Shown in pieces: positions 28,778 to 36,544 of a stretch of 46,610 nucleotides of DNA; the stretch's first letter is position 1; every line of letters begins with the position of its first letter. The notes under the pieces are model-generated. The model saw only the letters and a program-made list of their open reading frames with translations. It was not told the origin of the DNA and made no database searches. The DNA is from a virus. A program made the translations under genes and the position numbers. The stretch spans positions 1-46,610 of IMG/VR virus record IMGVR_UViG_3300025917_000030; one strand, 5' to 3'.

Positions 28778-31254
28778 ATTCCCCTACCGGTCGGCCTCGT
28801 ATAACTCACGTAGAAATTGCGGTAATCCTCAACCAAGGTAGTGCCCGCTGGCGTGTAACCGAAAAGGTCAACACGCACGAATCCTTGACCACCAGTGCGG
28901 CAGTTGTACATAGCGTTACACCAGAAGACCAACACGCCATTGATCCAATGAGCGGCCTCCCCGTTAGGTGTACCGTCGTCGTTCTGAAGCCACCAGATTT
29001 CATGCGTTTGCCAGTTCCCCGCGACATCCTCGGTATTCTGAGCGAGTGTCGGGATAACTTTTGGCGTTGGATGCGGTGTACGCGAGTAGGATGATCCTCC
29101 TGTCAATGTCGGACACGCATCCAAAAAGAACTGCGTATTGATATCTCCACCTGAGGTGGCGTCACTGTAGGAAAGACTCATCCGGGTGCCGCTATATCCG
29201 CCTGCGTTAGCTCCCCAAGTGCAATTTGAAAAAGCCTGCTGTGGTGTCGAGTTATAGCCAAATCCAAAGACCTTCAGTTCCTTCGAGTCCGCTGCGCTCG
29301 TCGTCCGACGCAGATCGTACTTGATGTAAATTCCCTTTTTCGTAGGGTCAAGTGCCCCCCACGTAAGTCCACACGTACCGCCTTGCGCAGTGCTTCCAGG
29401 TTTCGTGTTGACTCTCGCAAACCCGCCAGTGGCATCCGTCATCCAAGTGATGCTATTACCGCCATGTTCATCGAAAGCGGAGACACCGTTATTAATACCA
29501 GTGACTAGTGAAGTCACTACGAAGGTATTAGCGCGTCGTAAGATAAGTCCATCTCTCTCTGAAATGGAGATTGACGCAAAAGTTGCCCCACTATCTCGGG
29601 TGGGATCCTGAGTCCCTGTTAGAAACTGCCAGTTCCCTGGAATATCGGCAGCAACGACGGTCTGTGTGCTATTTCCCTTTGGGTTAACGAGTACGATTCC
29701 GTTGTCATACTCCACACCGAAGATACCAATAGGCCCTTTCGCTATCTTCGGAGTGGTGGGACGGAGCGCATTGACAGGATTACCTAACCAACTCCGCACG
29801 AGTCCGTTCACGCCACCGTAGAAGTCGTACCAGTCCAGCGCCGTCAGGTCACTGCTATAGGACTGACTGAACCGGTTGATGGCCGGCATTCCCTCGCCCA
29901 AATAGGCTGTCGCCGCGATATAACGCGCCCACTGCCACTGCGTATTCTGTGGCGGAAATCCGCCAGAGGTCGGCAAACGCACGAGCGCCGAACCATCAGA
30001 GTTGGTATCCGGATATGAACCACCGAATACGACCATATGGGGATTAGCCGCAGAAGCTAATTCCCTATAGTAGTACTGGAGAACGGTCGTGAAGGGTTGA
30101 GAGGTCTCCAACGACCAGCTCTTGCCCATATAGCTCTCACAGAGCAGTCCATCGGACTGGCCGACCATCACTCCGGCTGAGGTAGCTCCATAATCGCCCG
30201 CATTGGCAAAAATGTACTTGGTCGGCGCGAGCGAGCGCATCGTCGTGACGTAGCGCAACTGGCCTGCACATAACCAAGGGGTAGCAGTCCCCGGCAATCC
30301 TTGGCTTTCCGTGACACCATCACGGTTCCAGTCACCATTGACCTGCGGGTTGAGCAGGAAATTGTCCTGGAAAATTCCGTCCAGCGATCCAGAGGCTAGA
30401 CCGGACGCCAGTCCCGTAAACCGCGAGTCGCTCTTGGTCTTCGACAGGCACATGAAGTACGAATACTTCGCGCCAAACTCGTACGGGTGCTCGAGATTCG
30501 GGTTAACCGGAACGAAATCGGTGTAATTAACGAGAGCGGTTGCTGCACCGCCGTTATTCGGGGTGACCAGCGTTCCGGAAGACCCACTGACGTAGAGCTT
30601 CCAATTACGCGCAACAACTTCAGCCGTCCAAGTCGGCCGTGGATCGTTCGCGTCTTCCTCTATGGCGTTGAGGTTGACGTAGTTGAAAAGTAGCGTGGGC
30701 GTCGGCGCCGTACTCGCGGCTTTGATCGCCTTCACGATCGTATCAAGGTCACGCCCTGAGTTGGCCCAGCCCTCCCAGGACGCGCCCATGATGAAGAGGC
30801 TGTACCGGCCCATGGCAGCCTGCTGCGTAGGGTCCGTATAGGCCCGTACACCGGCGATCCCGATAAAGGCTGCCGTAGGCTGCACTGGCGTAAAAGTCGG
30901 CGGCCCGGCGTTCGCTTGCGTCGTAACCGTGATCAGTGTCGAGAGTGTCGACACATTCCCGGCCGCATCAATGGCCGCGACCTGGTACTGGTAGCCCGTC
31001 GAGGCTGAGAGCCCCGTATCGGAATACGCCGTAGAACTCGCTGGCGCGATAAAGACGCCATTGCGGTAGACGAGATAGCCTGCGAGGCCGGATCCACCGG
31101 TATCAGTCGATGCGCTCCAGCTCAGATCGATACGGGAGCTCGAGATAGGGGTTCCGACGACATTGACCGGCGTCGAAGGCGGCGTCACATCGGGATCGAA
31201 GATGACGCGCGATAGCGTGCTCATGTCAGTGACAGCTTTCGGTATTTTGGCCAC
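28774..31254 (-). CDS. Putative tail-associated glycosidase / depolymerase with FN3 domain
   Basis: An 826-residue protein with three regions. Residues 24-113 are a fibronectin III domain (TPPSTPVNVVGTPISSSRID; GYQYQVAAIDAAGNVS). Residues about 128-560 look like a TIM-barrel glycoside hydrolase of the uncharacterised type that includes GHL families: AAFIGIAGVRAYTDPTQQAA, LLFNYVNLNAI, LDGIFQDNFLLNP (D292, D297), YIFANAGDY and DGLLCESYMGKSW (E373). Residues about 600-826 are a lectin-like jelly roll (WQTHEIWWLQNDDGTPNGEA, AHWINGVLVFW). It probably binds and cleaves host polysaccharide on the particle; fold and catalytic residues are inferences. Confidence 0.65.
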   Translation of the reverse strand: MAKIPKAVTDMSTLSRVIFDPDVTPPSTPVNVVGTPISSSRIDLSWSASTDTGGSGLAGYLVYRNGVFIAPASSTAYSDTGLSASTGYQYQVAAIDAAGNVSTLSTLITVTTQANAGPPTFTPVQPTAAFIGIAGVRAYTDPTQQAAMGRYSLFIMGASWEGWANSGRDLDTIVKAIKAASTAPTPTLLFNYVNLNAIEEDANDPRPTWTAEVVARNWKLYVSGSSGTLVTPNNGGAATALVNYTDFVPVNPNLEHPYEFGAKYSYFMCLSKTKSDSRFTGLASGLASGSLDGIFQDNFLLNPQVNGDWNRDGVTESQGLPGTATPWLCAGQLRYVTTMRSLAPTKYIFANAGDYGATSAGVMVGQSDGLLCESYMGKSWSLETSQPFTTVLQYYYRELASAANPHMVVFGGSYPDTNSDGSALVRLPTSGGFPPQNTQWQWARYIAATAYLGEGMPAINRFSQSYSSDLTALDWYDFYGGVNGLVRSWLGNPVNALRPTTPKIAKGPIGIFGVEYDNGIVLVNPKGNSTQTVVAADIPGNWQFLTGTQDPTRDSGATFASISISERDGLILRRANTFVVTSLVTGINNGVSAFDEHGGNSITWMTDATGGFARVNTKPGSTAQGGTCGLTWGALDPTKKGIYIKYDLRRTTSAADSKELKVFGFGYNSTPQQAFSNCTWGANAGGYSGTRMSLSYSDATSGGDINTQFFLDACPTLTGGSSYSRTPHPTPKVIPTLAQNTEDVAGNWQTHEIWWLQNDDGTPNGEAAHWINGVLVFWCNAMYNCRTGGQGFVRVDLFGYTPAGTTLVEDYRNFYVSYTRPTGRGI

Positions 31255-31319
31255 GCCTCACCCGAAGAGCTTGCATGTTGGCTTGGGACCTTTGCGTAAG
31301 AGGTAGAGCCACCAGGCTC

Positions 31320-31652
31320 TTACGCAGCTTGGAAATCGTTGATGGGCGCCGGGAGTTTCGCAGCGACTACAAACGCGATTTCGTTACCCCAAAGGGAGAC
31401 GGCGCCGTCCTTGGTCCGTGACCGAGCTGCTGAATACCATTGCCCGAACGCAAGATCCGTTGGGATAGTCACAGCGATCTTGCCGCTGACCGTCTTCATG
31501 ACCGTATCGTTCACGACGCGCGTATACGCGCCCGAAGCCGTTCCATATCCGTAGTCGAAGGAAGTCACCTCCCCTGGTGGCATCGCCGTACCGTCCGTGT
31601 AAAGCGTGGGCGCGGTGAAGCTGAGCCCGCCCGGATTGGTCGGTCCCGACAT
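31320..31652 (-). CDS. First late gene, FN3-like structural protein, 110 aa
   Basis: ATG 31652 with GAGGTGTTCTC upstream is chosen; the longer frame would read through the terminator hairpin. MSGPTNPGGLSFTAPTLYTD and the strands SFDYGYGTASGAYTRVVNDT, QWYSAARSRTKDGAVSLWG look like one fibronectin III-type domain. It is the promoter-proximal gene of the late unit after the terminator. Possibly a fibre or decoration component. Confidence 0.6.
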   Translation of the reverse strand: MSGPTNPGGLSFTAPTLYTDGTAMPPGEVTSFDYGYGTASGAYTRVVNDTVMKTVSGKIAVTIPTDLAFGQWYSAARSRTKDGAVSLWGNEIAFVVAAKLPAPINDFQAA

Positions 31653-31672
31653 GAGAACACCTCGTGGAAATG

Positions 31673-31701
31673 AAAAAGGCCCGCGTAGTGCGGGCCTTTC
31701 A
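31673..31701 (-). terminator. Rho-independent terminator between Q-like gene and late genes
   Basis: A perfect 10-bp stem (AAAGGCCCGC at 31675-31684 with GCGGGCCTTT at 31690-31699) and a 5-base loop, followed on the leftward strand by CCTTTTTC. It lies 31 bases downstream of the Q-like stop and just before the first late ribosome site. This is the place where a Q-type antiterminator would act to turn on late genes. The stem would also work partly in the other direction. Confidence 0.85.
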
Positions 31702-31732
31702 GGCAAAGTTAGGCAGGTTGATGGAACGGAAT

Positions 31733-32149
31733 CTATCCCTTAAATCTCAGCGCCGCAAGTAGGTCGGCGTGCTTGCTCTCAGAAAATCTCCATTGCAGGT
31801 AATTCAGGGTCAGGCGCCACGCCGTGATGAGCGTTCGTTCACTCAGCCCAAGCTGTTCGGCAATGACCGGCTGAGGGAGCTGGGTCCGGTACCACTTCAC
31901 GATGACCCGACGAGTCCGTGGCGGGGATTTGAGAATGATCTTGTCGACCACAATGGCAGTCGCGTCATCGAGCGGCGGCGGGCGGGAGGGAAGCCCGTCC
32001 ATCCATTGCGTCGTCGGTAGCCCCATCCCGACCGAGACAGCCCACCGCTGGCAGATCCGGTCAGTCGTAGCGAATTCAGGCGGGACGACGTTCTCGGCTG
32101 ATCGCCCTAGCCACTCGTTGCGCTGCGCGACGGACAGTTGAGCATTCAC
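31733..32149 (-). CDS. Q-like late antiterminator candidate
   Basis: 138 residues from GTG 32149, overlapping the nuclease gene by GTGA. The C-terminal part (PRTRRVIVKWYRTQLPQPVI, AEQLGLSERTLITAWRLTLN) is a helix-turn-helix like sigma region 4, as in several Q-type proteins. It is the last early leftward gene, directly before the strong terminator and the late genes, the usual place of Q. The function is inferred from domain and order. Confidence 0.6.
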   Translation of the reverse strand: MNAQLSVAQRNEWLGRSAENVVPPEFATTDRICQRWAVSVGMGLPTTQWMDGLPSRPPPLDDATAIVVDKIILKSPPRTRRVIVKWYRTQLPQPVIAEQLGLSERTLITAWRLTLNYLQWRFSESKHADLLAALRFKG

Positions 32150-32490
32150 GTAACGACCCCCAAGACTTTGAGAGCCTCGAGCGGTGTCCGCACGATCGGC
32201 GTCCCGGTCGAGGCAATGAAGTTTCGTTGTGCTTCCTGGCGCCTGTCCTTAGCGATCGTCAGCTTCTTGCCATGGCCCGTTTTGACTTCGAGCATCTGAA
32301 AAATACCGGGAGCCCACGAAGATCGCCGGCAGATCAGATCGCAGGGTGCATCGAGTGGCCAAACCTCGAATCCGACCCGCTCTAACGCCTCGATAATCGG
32401 TCTCTCGGCGATATCCCGGCGCGTGGCATACCGCTTGAGACTCACTCGGCGCTCCAGGTCTGTGACTGGCGCTTGAGCCAGAGCGGCCAT
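32146..32490 (-). CDS. VRR-NUC-like (PD-D/E-xK) nuclease
   Basis: 114 residues. Conserved nuclease elements are visible: RPIIEALERVGFEVWPLD, PCDLICRR (Asp), then the core MLEVKTGHGKKLT (Glu-x-Lys), and QRNFIASTGTPIVR. This layout fits small single-domain VRR-NUC or related phage nucleases, which may cut branched DNA during replication or recombination. It overlaps the upstream gene by 49 bases. Confidence 0.65.
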   Translation of the reverse strand: MAALAQAPVTDLERRVSLKRYATRRDIAERPIIEALERVGFEVWPLDAPCDLICRRSSWAPGIFQMLEVKTGHGKKLTIAKDRRQEAQRNFIASTGTPIVRTPLEALKVLGVVT

Positions 32491-32987
32491 TCGACCTTCT
32501 TGGTGAAGCTCTTGTCCTCGAAGAGCGTCCGGTCCGTGGGCTGCGCGGTGTAACGCCCGTTATCCAGTGCGATCAGAGTGAACTCCTTGCCCTGATCCGG
32601 ATGAGCCGACCACGGGTCGCCGACCGGAATAATCGTGCATAGGTATTTTCCGGCGTGCTCCGTATTGTCACGCAGGCGCGCGCATACTCGCCGGCCACTG
32701 AGGAATTGATATTCGAGAACCGTGAACTCAGGACCGTAGCAGTCCCATGTCTGCCCTTCTGACGGTCTCCACGTGACTTCAGTGTGCCGACTCGCGAGCT
32801 GGTGGAGCGGCACGTTGCGGTAGATCGCCCCACACTCGAGCATGACGTGACAGCCCCAGGTACGACCGGGGTAGCTCGAGAGGCCGAACCACGCGACGGG
32901 TAGCCAGTCATGATCGCCTAAGGCGTACGGCTCGACGAAGCAGTATTGATGCGTCAGGAGAGAGCCGGATGACGTGCAAAGCGTCAT
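32442..32987 (-). CDS. Conserved hypothetical phage protein, 181 aa
   Basis: Starts MTLCTSSGSLLTHQYCFVEP. It is rich in Trp, Tyr and Cys (WLPVAWFGLSSYPGRTWGCH; VMLECGAIYRNVPLHQLASR) with the look of a compact globular enzyme or beta protein. It sits between replication and nuclease genes in the early unit. I do not recognise the family. ATGA coupling to the upstream gene. Confidence 0.65.
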   Translation of the reverse strand: MTLCTSSGSLLTHQYCFVEPYALGDHDWLPVAWFGLSSYPGRTWGCHVMLECGAIYRNVPLHQLASRHTEVTWRPSEGQTWDCYGPEFTVLEYQFLSGRRVCARLRDNTEHAGKYLCTIIPVGDPWSAHPDQGKEFTLIALDNGRYTAQPTDRTLFEDKSFTKKVEWPLWLKRQSQTWSAE

Positions 32988-33136
32988 CGGCGTCTACGCT
33001 CGCGCCGAGCGAGCTGAGTACGTAATTCCTCGATCCCCGCTATCAACTGCCAGTTGGGAGCCTCGTTGAATCGCTTGAGCCATTTAGCCCAGAGCTCGGG
33101 ACTGAAGCGAACGTGATGTTGACCTACGCCTCTCAT
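32984..33136 (-). CDS. Small basic protein, 50 aa
   Basis: Reads from ATG 33136 to TGA 32986-32984 and is coupled to both neighbours by ATGA overlaps. The product MRGVGQHHVRFSPELWAKWL continues KRFNEAPNWQLIAGIEEL and ends with RRERRRR. Perfect four-base coupling on both sides makes coding very likely. The basic tail suggests nucleic-acid contact. Confidence 0.7.
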   Translation of the reverse strand: MRGVGQHHVRFSPELWAKWLKRFNEAPNWQLIAGIEELRTQLARRERRRR

Positions 33137-33345
33137 GCGCTCCGCCTGGTATGACCTACTAACATGTTCTCGTATTGCTCACATAGCTCCCGCGCCTTCT
33201 CATCAGTGGGTTCAACGCCTAGATCACGACTAGTACCAAAAGGCGTCAGCTCGTAACCGATCCAATTCCCTTCCGTGGCCTGGATCACGCAATATCGCTT
33301 GTCAGTGGTGTGCTGGACAGCGCCGTTAGGTTTGTCCCACTTCAT
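33133..33345 (-). CDS. Hypothetical protein, 70 aa
   Basis: Starts MKWDKPNGAVQHTTDKRYCV, followed by strands IQATEGNWIGYELTPFGT and a charged helix (EPTDEKARELCEQYENM). It resembles small DNA-mimic or accessory early proteins only superficially. ATGA overlap with the helicase gene stop. Confidence 0.6.
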   Translation of the reverse strand: MKWDKPNGAVQHTTDKRYCVIQATEGNWIGYELTPFGTSRDLGVEPTDEKARELCEQYENMLVGHTRRSA

Positions 33346-34250
33346 CGGTATGCCGCCTCAGGTAAGTACCGCGTAGACTCGTCATGACGGTGTAGTTTCA
33401 ACTGGCGCGAATCCTTATCGTAGAATAGATCCAGCTCACCTATCCAGTTAACGTCTCCACGTTGCTTCCAGACAGTTAGTTTGGAGTCAAACTCCTTACC
33501 ATGCTGTCTCTCCAGCGTTACGACGAGATCTGCCTGAGCCACAATGTCCTGAGCCCCTCGGATGTCATAGAGGTCCATTGCGCCGCGGGAATTCGCTGTC
33601 TTTCGAGGGTGTGCAACAAGATGGATGTGAGCATTTGAAAGTCGGGCGAGTCTTCCAAGCATATTCCCCATTTCCCGCTGTCCGTCGTAATCGTCGGTGC
33701 GGATATCGAGTCGCATGAGGGAGTCGATAACGACATGAGTCAGGCCATACCTCTCGGTAGCAAAACGGACAATACCCATCAGCAGCGTGGGCTCGATCAT
33801 CTCGGTTGAGTCAAACACGTAGAGCCGCTCGTCCCACTGGTCCAAACACCACTCGCGCTGAGCCTTAGAAGGTGACCGAGTACCCGTGGCTGTACACATG
33901 AACTCACGCCATACGTCGTCCGGCCGTTCCTCCAGGCTCACAAACAGCGCACGATGGTGATTGAGTAGCGCGTGAAGCATGAGCTGGCGCAGAAACGCCG
34001 TCTTGCCGCTGAAGGTCGGGCCAGACCATACCGTGACCTTACCCGGCATGAAGCGAACGTACTCATTCACGCCAGCCCACGGGAGCGTAAGGCCATCCGA
34101 TAACGGCGGTCGGAACTGCTCGATGAGCCCCTGCGCGATATCGTGACGCGGCGAGATGATCCGCGAATCTCCCTGCTGGCGACCGAGCTCTAGGAGCCAG
34201 TCGTGATCGTCGCGCGTGACGGCGATCGTGTTGCCGATCTCCTGCTTCAC
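33342..34250 (-). CDS. DnaB-type replicative helicase (RecA-like ATPase)
   Basis: The true start is GTG 34250, which overlaps the upstream stop (GTGA); the longer frame is antisense-like Gly/Arg noise. It has 302 residues: Walker A SGPTFSGKT (77-84), LFVSLEERPDDVW, Walker B VVIDSLMRLD, HIHLVAHPRKT and a final ADLVVTLERQ with KQRGDVNWIGELDLFYD. This corresponds to the C-terminal motor domain of DnaB or T7 gp4-like helicases without the N-terminal collar. It unwinds DNA ahead of the fork, probably loaded by the 34530 product. Confidence 0.85.
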   Translation of the reverse strand: MKQEIGNTIAVTRDDHDWLLELGRQQGDSRIISPRHDIAQGLIEQFRPPLSDGLTLPWAGVNEYVRFMPGKVTVWSGPTFSGKTAFLRQLMLHALLNHHRALFVSLEERPDDVWREFMCTATGTRSPSKAQREWCLDQWDERLYVFDSTEMIEPTLLMGIVRFATERYGLTHVVIDSLMRLDIRTDDYDGQREMGNMLGRLARLSNAHIHLVAHPRKTANSRGAMDLYDIRGAQDIVAQADLVVTLERQHGKEFDSKLTVWKQRGDVNWIGELDLFYDKDSRQLKLHRHDESTRYLPEAAYR

Positions 34251-34555
34251 TGCAGCACCACTTGGCGCCCGCGGCCGCGGAAGTACGTCGCGAAGTAGCT
34301 CGGTCCGGCAGCCGCCAGCAACTGCGCGACGGTCACCGTGTGCTCCGAGGGTGCGGCGATAAACACCACCTCGAGGCCCGCCGCGAAGATGCACTCTTCG
34401 GCAACCGGCATCGAGACCGCATACGCCCCGCTCGCCTCGAGGTTCACCCGCTGGCGCCAATCGTCCGTGACGAACAGCGCGCCCTGAGGACGCTGGCCGC
34501 GACGCCGGAGGCGACCAAGAGCGGTCCAGCTACACGCGCAGGACGGGTAAGCCAC
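34247..34555 (-). CDS. Conserved hypothetical protein beside helicase, 102 aa
   Basis: GTG 34555 has AAGAGGAG at the right distance; ATG 34594 would be an alternative. Product starts MAYPSCACSWTALGRLRRRG, then FVTDDWRQRVNLEASGAYAV and a C-terminal AAGPSYFATYFRGRGRQVVL. A CxC motif near the start. The last part may pack on the helicase, whose gene follows with a GTGA overlap. No family recognised. Confidence 0.6.
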   Translation of the reverse strand: MAYPSCACSWTALGRLRRRGQRPQGALFVTDDWRQRVNLEASGAYAVSMPVAEECIFAAGLEVVFIAAPSEHTVTVAQLLAAAGPSYFATYFRGRGRQVVLQ

Positions 34556-35213
34556 GACGCGGCTCCTCTTGGGTTCTAGCCTGCTGTAGTTCATCGTTCC
34601 ACCGTTCCTGGTTCAGGTACGTGGTTGGATCAGGTACATAGCCACCCTGCCAGCGGCTATCGGAAGCGAGGCGTAGAGTCACGTCAGCAATAAGCTGATC
34701 GATGCGAGGGTCAAGACGCTTACGCCTCCAGATCTCCTCCGCAGTTTTTCGCTTCACCTTCTTCGGATAGGCCTTCCAGAAGCGGTCAAAGGCCGAAGGC
34801 GTTTGACCTATATTCTTATCTGTATCTGTATCTGTATCTAGAACGTCACTTTTCGTAACGGATGACGTAACAGTTACGTAACGGTTACGTTGCCTGTAAT
34901 GACGCATGCGTTCAGCGGCGGAGTGATCTGATGCGAATTGACGCTTTTCCCAGTTCTTCGGCTGCCAGTTCCCGTCGATCAGACCTGATGAGCAAAGCCT
35001 ATTTTTTGCCTCATCAAACGCTAAAGACTCCAATCCTAAAGCACGTCTCAGCATCGCTATCCGGGCCTGAGGATCGCCGAACTCACGGTCCAGGACACCG
35101 GAGCACTTCAGGCAAAGAATGACCACGAAATGACGTTGGTCATCGAAGGACATAGACTGCACGACAGGGTCAGTCGCGAACTCGGCGTAGAGCCGAAACC
35201 AAGGATTGCTCAC
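34530..35213 (-). CDS. Replication initiation / helicase-loading protein
   Basis: 227 residues from GTG 35213 (GTGA coupling). The N-terminal half (WFRLYAEFATDPVVQSMSFD; ILCLKCSGVLDREFGD) is a winged-helix-like domain seen in phage replisome organisers. After a linker of alternating Asp/Thr the C-terminal part PSAFDRFWKAYPKKVKRKTA with GGYVPDPTTYLNQERW is the hallmark of the phage O/DnaT-like family. It should bind the origin and bring in the helicase encoded just downstream. Confidence 0.8.
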   Translation of the reverse strand: MSNPWFRLYAEFATDPVVQSMSFDDQRHFVVILCLKCSGVLDREFGDPQARIAMLRRALGLESLAFDEAKNRLCSSGLIDGNWQPKNWEKRQFASDHSAAERMRHYRQRNRYVTVTSSVTKSDVLDTDTDTDKNIGQTPSAFDRFWKAYPKKVKRKTAEEIWRRKRLDPRIDQLIADVTLRLASDSRWQGGYVPDPTTYLNQERWNDELQQARTQEEPRRGLPVLRV

Positions 35214-35383
35214 GAGGCACGCAATCCCATAGCGCGTTCCATATACTCGACGCGCTTCTTAGAGCGCTGTCCTATGAGTTCGGCCATGCGTTTGAAGGCA
35301 AAGCGACGAACCTCAGGATCCGTTGCCTTCATCCCTTCTTGACGGGCCTGCTCGATGAGCCGCTCGAGTTGCTGGTCGGTCAT
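35210..35383 (-). CDS. Small helical protein, 57 aa
   Basis: ATG 35383 overlaps the upstream stop (ATGA) and is preferred to an upstream GTG. Product MTDQQLERLIEQARQEGMKA, then TDPEVRRFAFKRMAEL and a basic end. Entirely helical and charged. First conserved gene before the replication protein. No family recognised. Confidence 0.55.
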   Translation of the reverse strand: MTDQQLERLIEQARQEGMKATDPEVRRFAFKRMAELIGQRSKKRVEYMERAMGLRAS

Positions 35384-35505
35384 GATAGAACTGACCGGAC
35401 TGCCCAAATCACGAGCGTCCAGAATCCTAGGCACGCGCTCCCGAACACGAGAGCGGACTTACGACGGCTCCAAATGGACTGGCGCGGAAGATGTAAGCTA
35501 TTCAT
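35380..35505 (-). CDS. Small membrane protein, 41 aa
   Basis: ATG 35505 follows TGGAGCATTCC. Product MNSLHLPRQSIWSRRKS then one transmembrane helix ALVFGSACLGFWTLVIWAV. It ends with an ATGA overlap to the next gene, which supports coding. In phage early regions such proteins may affect superinfection or membrane recruitment; that is a guess. Confidence 0.5.
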   Translation of the reverse strand: MNSLHLPRQSIWSRRKSALVFGSACLGFWTLVIWAVRSVLS

Positions 35506-35900
35506 GGAATGCTCCAGCCGCAGCGCAACAAGGAATAAGCCTTGCTGCCGCCCTGCGGGGTTCCGCGTTCCATGCGTTAACATAGGTTAAAAAAGGGGGC
35601 GTGTTTCGATCTCCTGACAAACAGCCGCGCTTACTGTTGGTTTCGCGCAGATATCTCACAAGAAAACTGAAGTTTTCGAAGGAGCATCTAAATTGACTCT
35701 TTTGCGTTGCGACGTTTGTCCGAGAGGCGTACGGTGATCGTCCTGAACGCTGCGGAAGAACAGCGAAATCACGGGTGATTCCATGATTCGAGTAGCAGGC
35801 GCCGCTTTGGCCGTTAGCTGGGTCGCTCAGGAGACGATCTGTGTCGGTCAGGCTCTCATCCGGACCGCATATGGCTGGTTGAGATGGGCGGAACAACATC
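35506..35900. other. 395-bp region without convincing gene (leftward leader)
   Basis: No frame here looks protein-like on either strand: a leftward 158-codon frame is low quality, and a rightward frame at 35783 lacks a ribosome site. It holds a perfect hairpin GAAAAC-TGAA-GTTTTC (35662-35677), a run CCCCCTTTTTTTAACC on the leftward strand near 35590-35600, and TTGACT near 35694. It probably serves as untranslated leader of the leftward early message, possibly with antitermination sites. Confidence 0.45.
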
Positions 35901-36101
35901 TCAGGACCCGTGAGCCGCTTCAGCGTCAATCGCCTTCTGAAGCCGCTCAAGAGAGCGATACCGCGGGTTGTCACACTCCTCGCGAAGAAACTTATTCAGC
36001 CACGAAGAGCTGAGATCGTGCCTCCGGGCAAACGCCTCCTGAGTCAAACGTCTCGTTTTTAGAGTATTTCTGACGGCGGAACGAACATTATGTAAGTCCA
36101 T
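35901..36101 (-). CDS. Small helix-turn-helix regulator, 66 aa
   Basis: Starts MDLHNVRSAVRNTLKTRRLT, then QEAFARRHDLSSSWLNKFLR, a helix-turn-helix of lambda-repressor (XRE) type. It is the first gene leftward from the operator-promoter at 36109-36137. The predicted transcription start lies within a base or two of the ATG, so its message could be leaderless. Size fits Cro or another early regulator; which role it plays is not settled. Confidence 0.65.
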   Translation of the reverse strand: MDLHNVRSAVRNTLKTRRLTQEAFARRHDLSSSWLNKFLREECDNPRYRSLERLQKAIDAEAAHGS

Positions 36102-36108
36102 ACCCTTT

Positions 36109-36137
36109 CTTTTAGCACGATCATGCTAGCCTGACAA
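36109..36137 (-). promoter_or_regulatory. Predicted leftward early promoter
   Basis: On the leftward strand TTGTCA (36137-36132) and TAAAAG (36114-36109) are separated by exactly 17 bases. The spacer is almost filled by the 16-bp operator at 36113-36128, so repressor bound there would block polymerase. It would drive the leftward early genes, starting with the 35901 regulator. Confidence 0.55.
36113..36128. promoter_or_regulatory. Repressor operator, left site
   Basis: TAGCACGATCATGCTA, an inverted repeat matching its complement at 14 of 16 positions. Three related sites occur at 36545-36595 on the other side of the repressor-like gene; together they define a consensus TAGCAcnATnnTGCTA. Confidence 0.75.
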
Positions 36138-36499
36138 TGCTCATGCTGCAGATTGATGCGCACAATAAATCTAAGCCTTCGCCGTATCGTTTTCAGATGG
36201 CGGGGAAAAAGGCTATTCGGGCCGTTTTGGCGGCAAACCTCATCGCATTGATGGCCAAGCGAGGCTGGACGCAGCAGCAGCTCGAGGCGAAATCAGGGGT
36301 GAGCCAACGGCACATCAGTAGTCTGCGCCGGGAAGCCGCGGACTGTACGACTGAAATTCTAGATGCTTTGGGGACTGCGTTCGGGATCCCCGGCTGGCTT
36401 CTATTAGTGCCAGGCCTGCCCGTCGAGATGCTGGACTCCCCAGAAGTCCCAATGCTGGTCGAGCGCTACGTTCGTGGTGCGTCGAGCTCCCACGGCTAA
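36137..36499 (+). CDS. Putative phage repressor (XRE helix-turn-helix), 120 aa
   Basis: The DNA-binding domain is visible: ALMAKRGWTQQQLEAKSGVS followed by QRHISSLRRE, a lambda-type helix-turn-helix. It ends with a short C-terminal part and has no LexA-like protease domain, so control by RecA cleavage is unlikely. The gene lies between two operator groups. ATG 36137 lacks a ribosome site (possibly leaderless); ATG 36197 (MAGKKAIRAV) is an alternative. It is the best candidate for the maintenance repressor, but it could be the Cro counterpart. Confidence 0.7.
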   Translation: MLMLQIDAHNKSKPSPYRFQMAGKKAIRAVLAANLIALMAKRGWTQQQLEAKSGVSQRHISSLRREAADCTTEILDALGTAFGIPGWLLLVPGLPVEMLDSPEVPMLVERYVRGASSSHG

Positions 36500-36544
36500 C
36501 TAAACCCCGAGCGGCTCTCATTTTCGGGTACTCGCGAACGGCTT

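Noticed and set aside
7180-31254. Many long rightward frames opposite the virion genes
   Set aside because: They mirror real leftward genes, have repetitive Arg/Ser composition and lack ribosome sites; only 11901-12074 survived inspection.
34251-34460. N-terminal extension of the helicase
   Set aside because: Gly/Arg-rich and out of phase with the convincing 34247 gene; the GTGA-coupled start at 34250 is better.
35498-35974. 158-aa leftward gene
   Set aside because: No ribosome site, unlikely composition, and overlap with the HTH gene and the small membrane gene at 35380.
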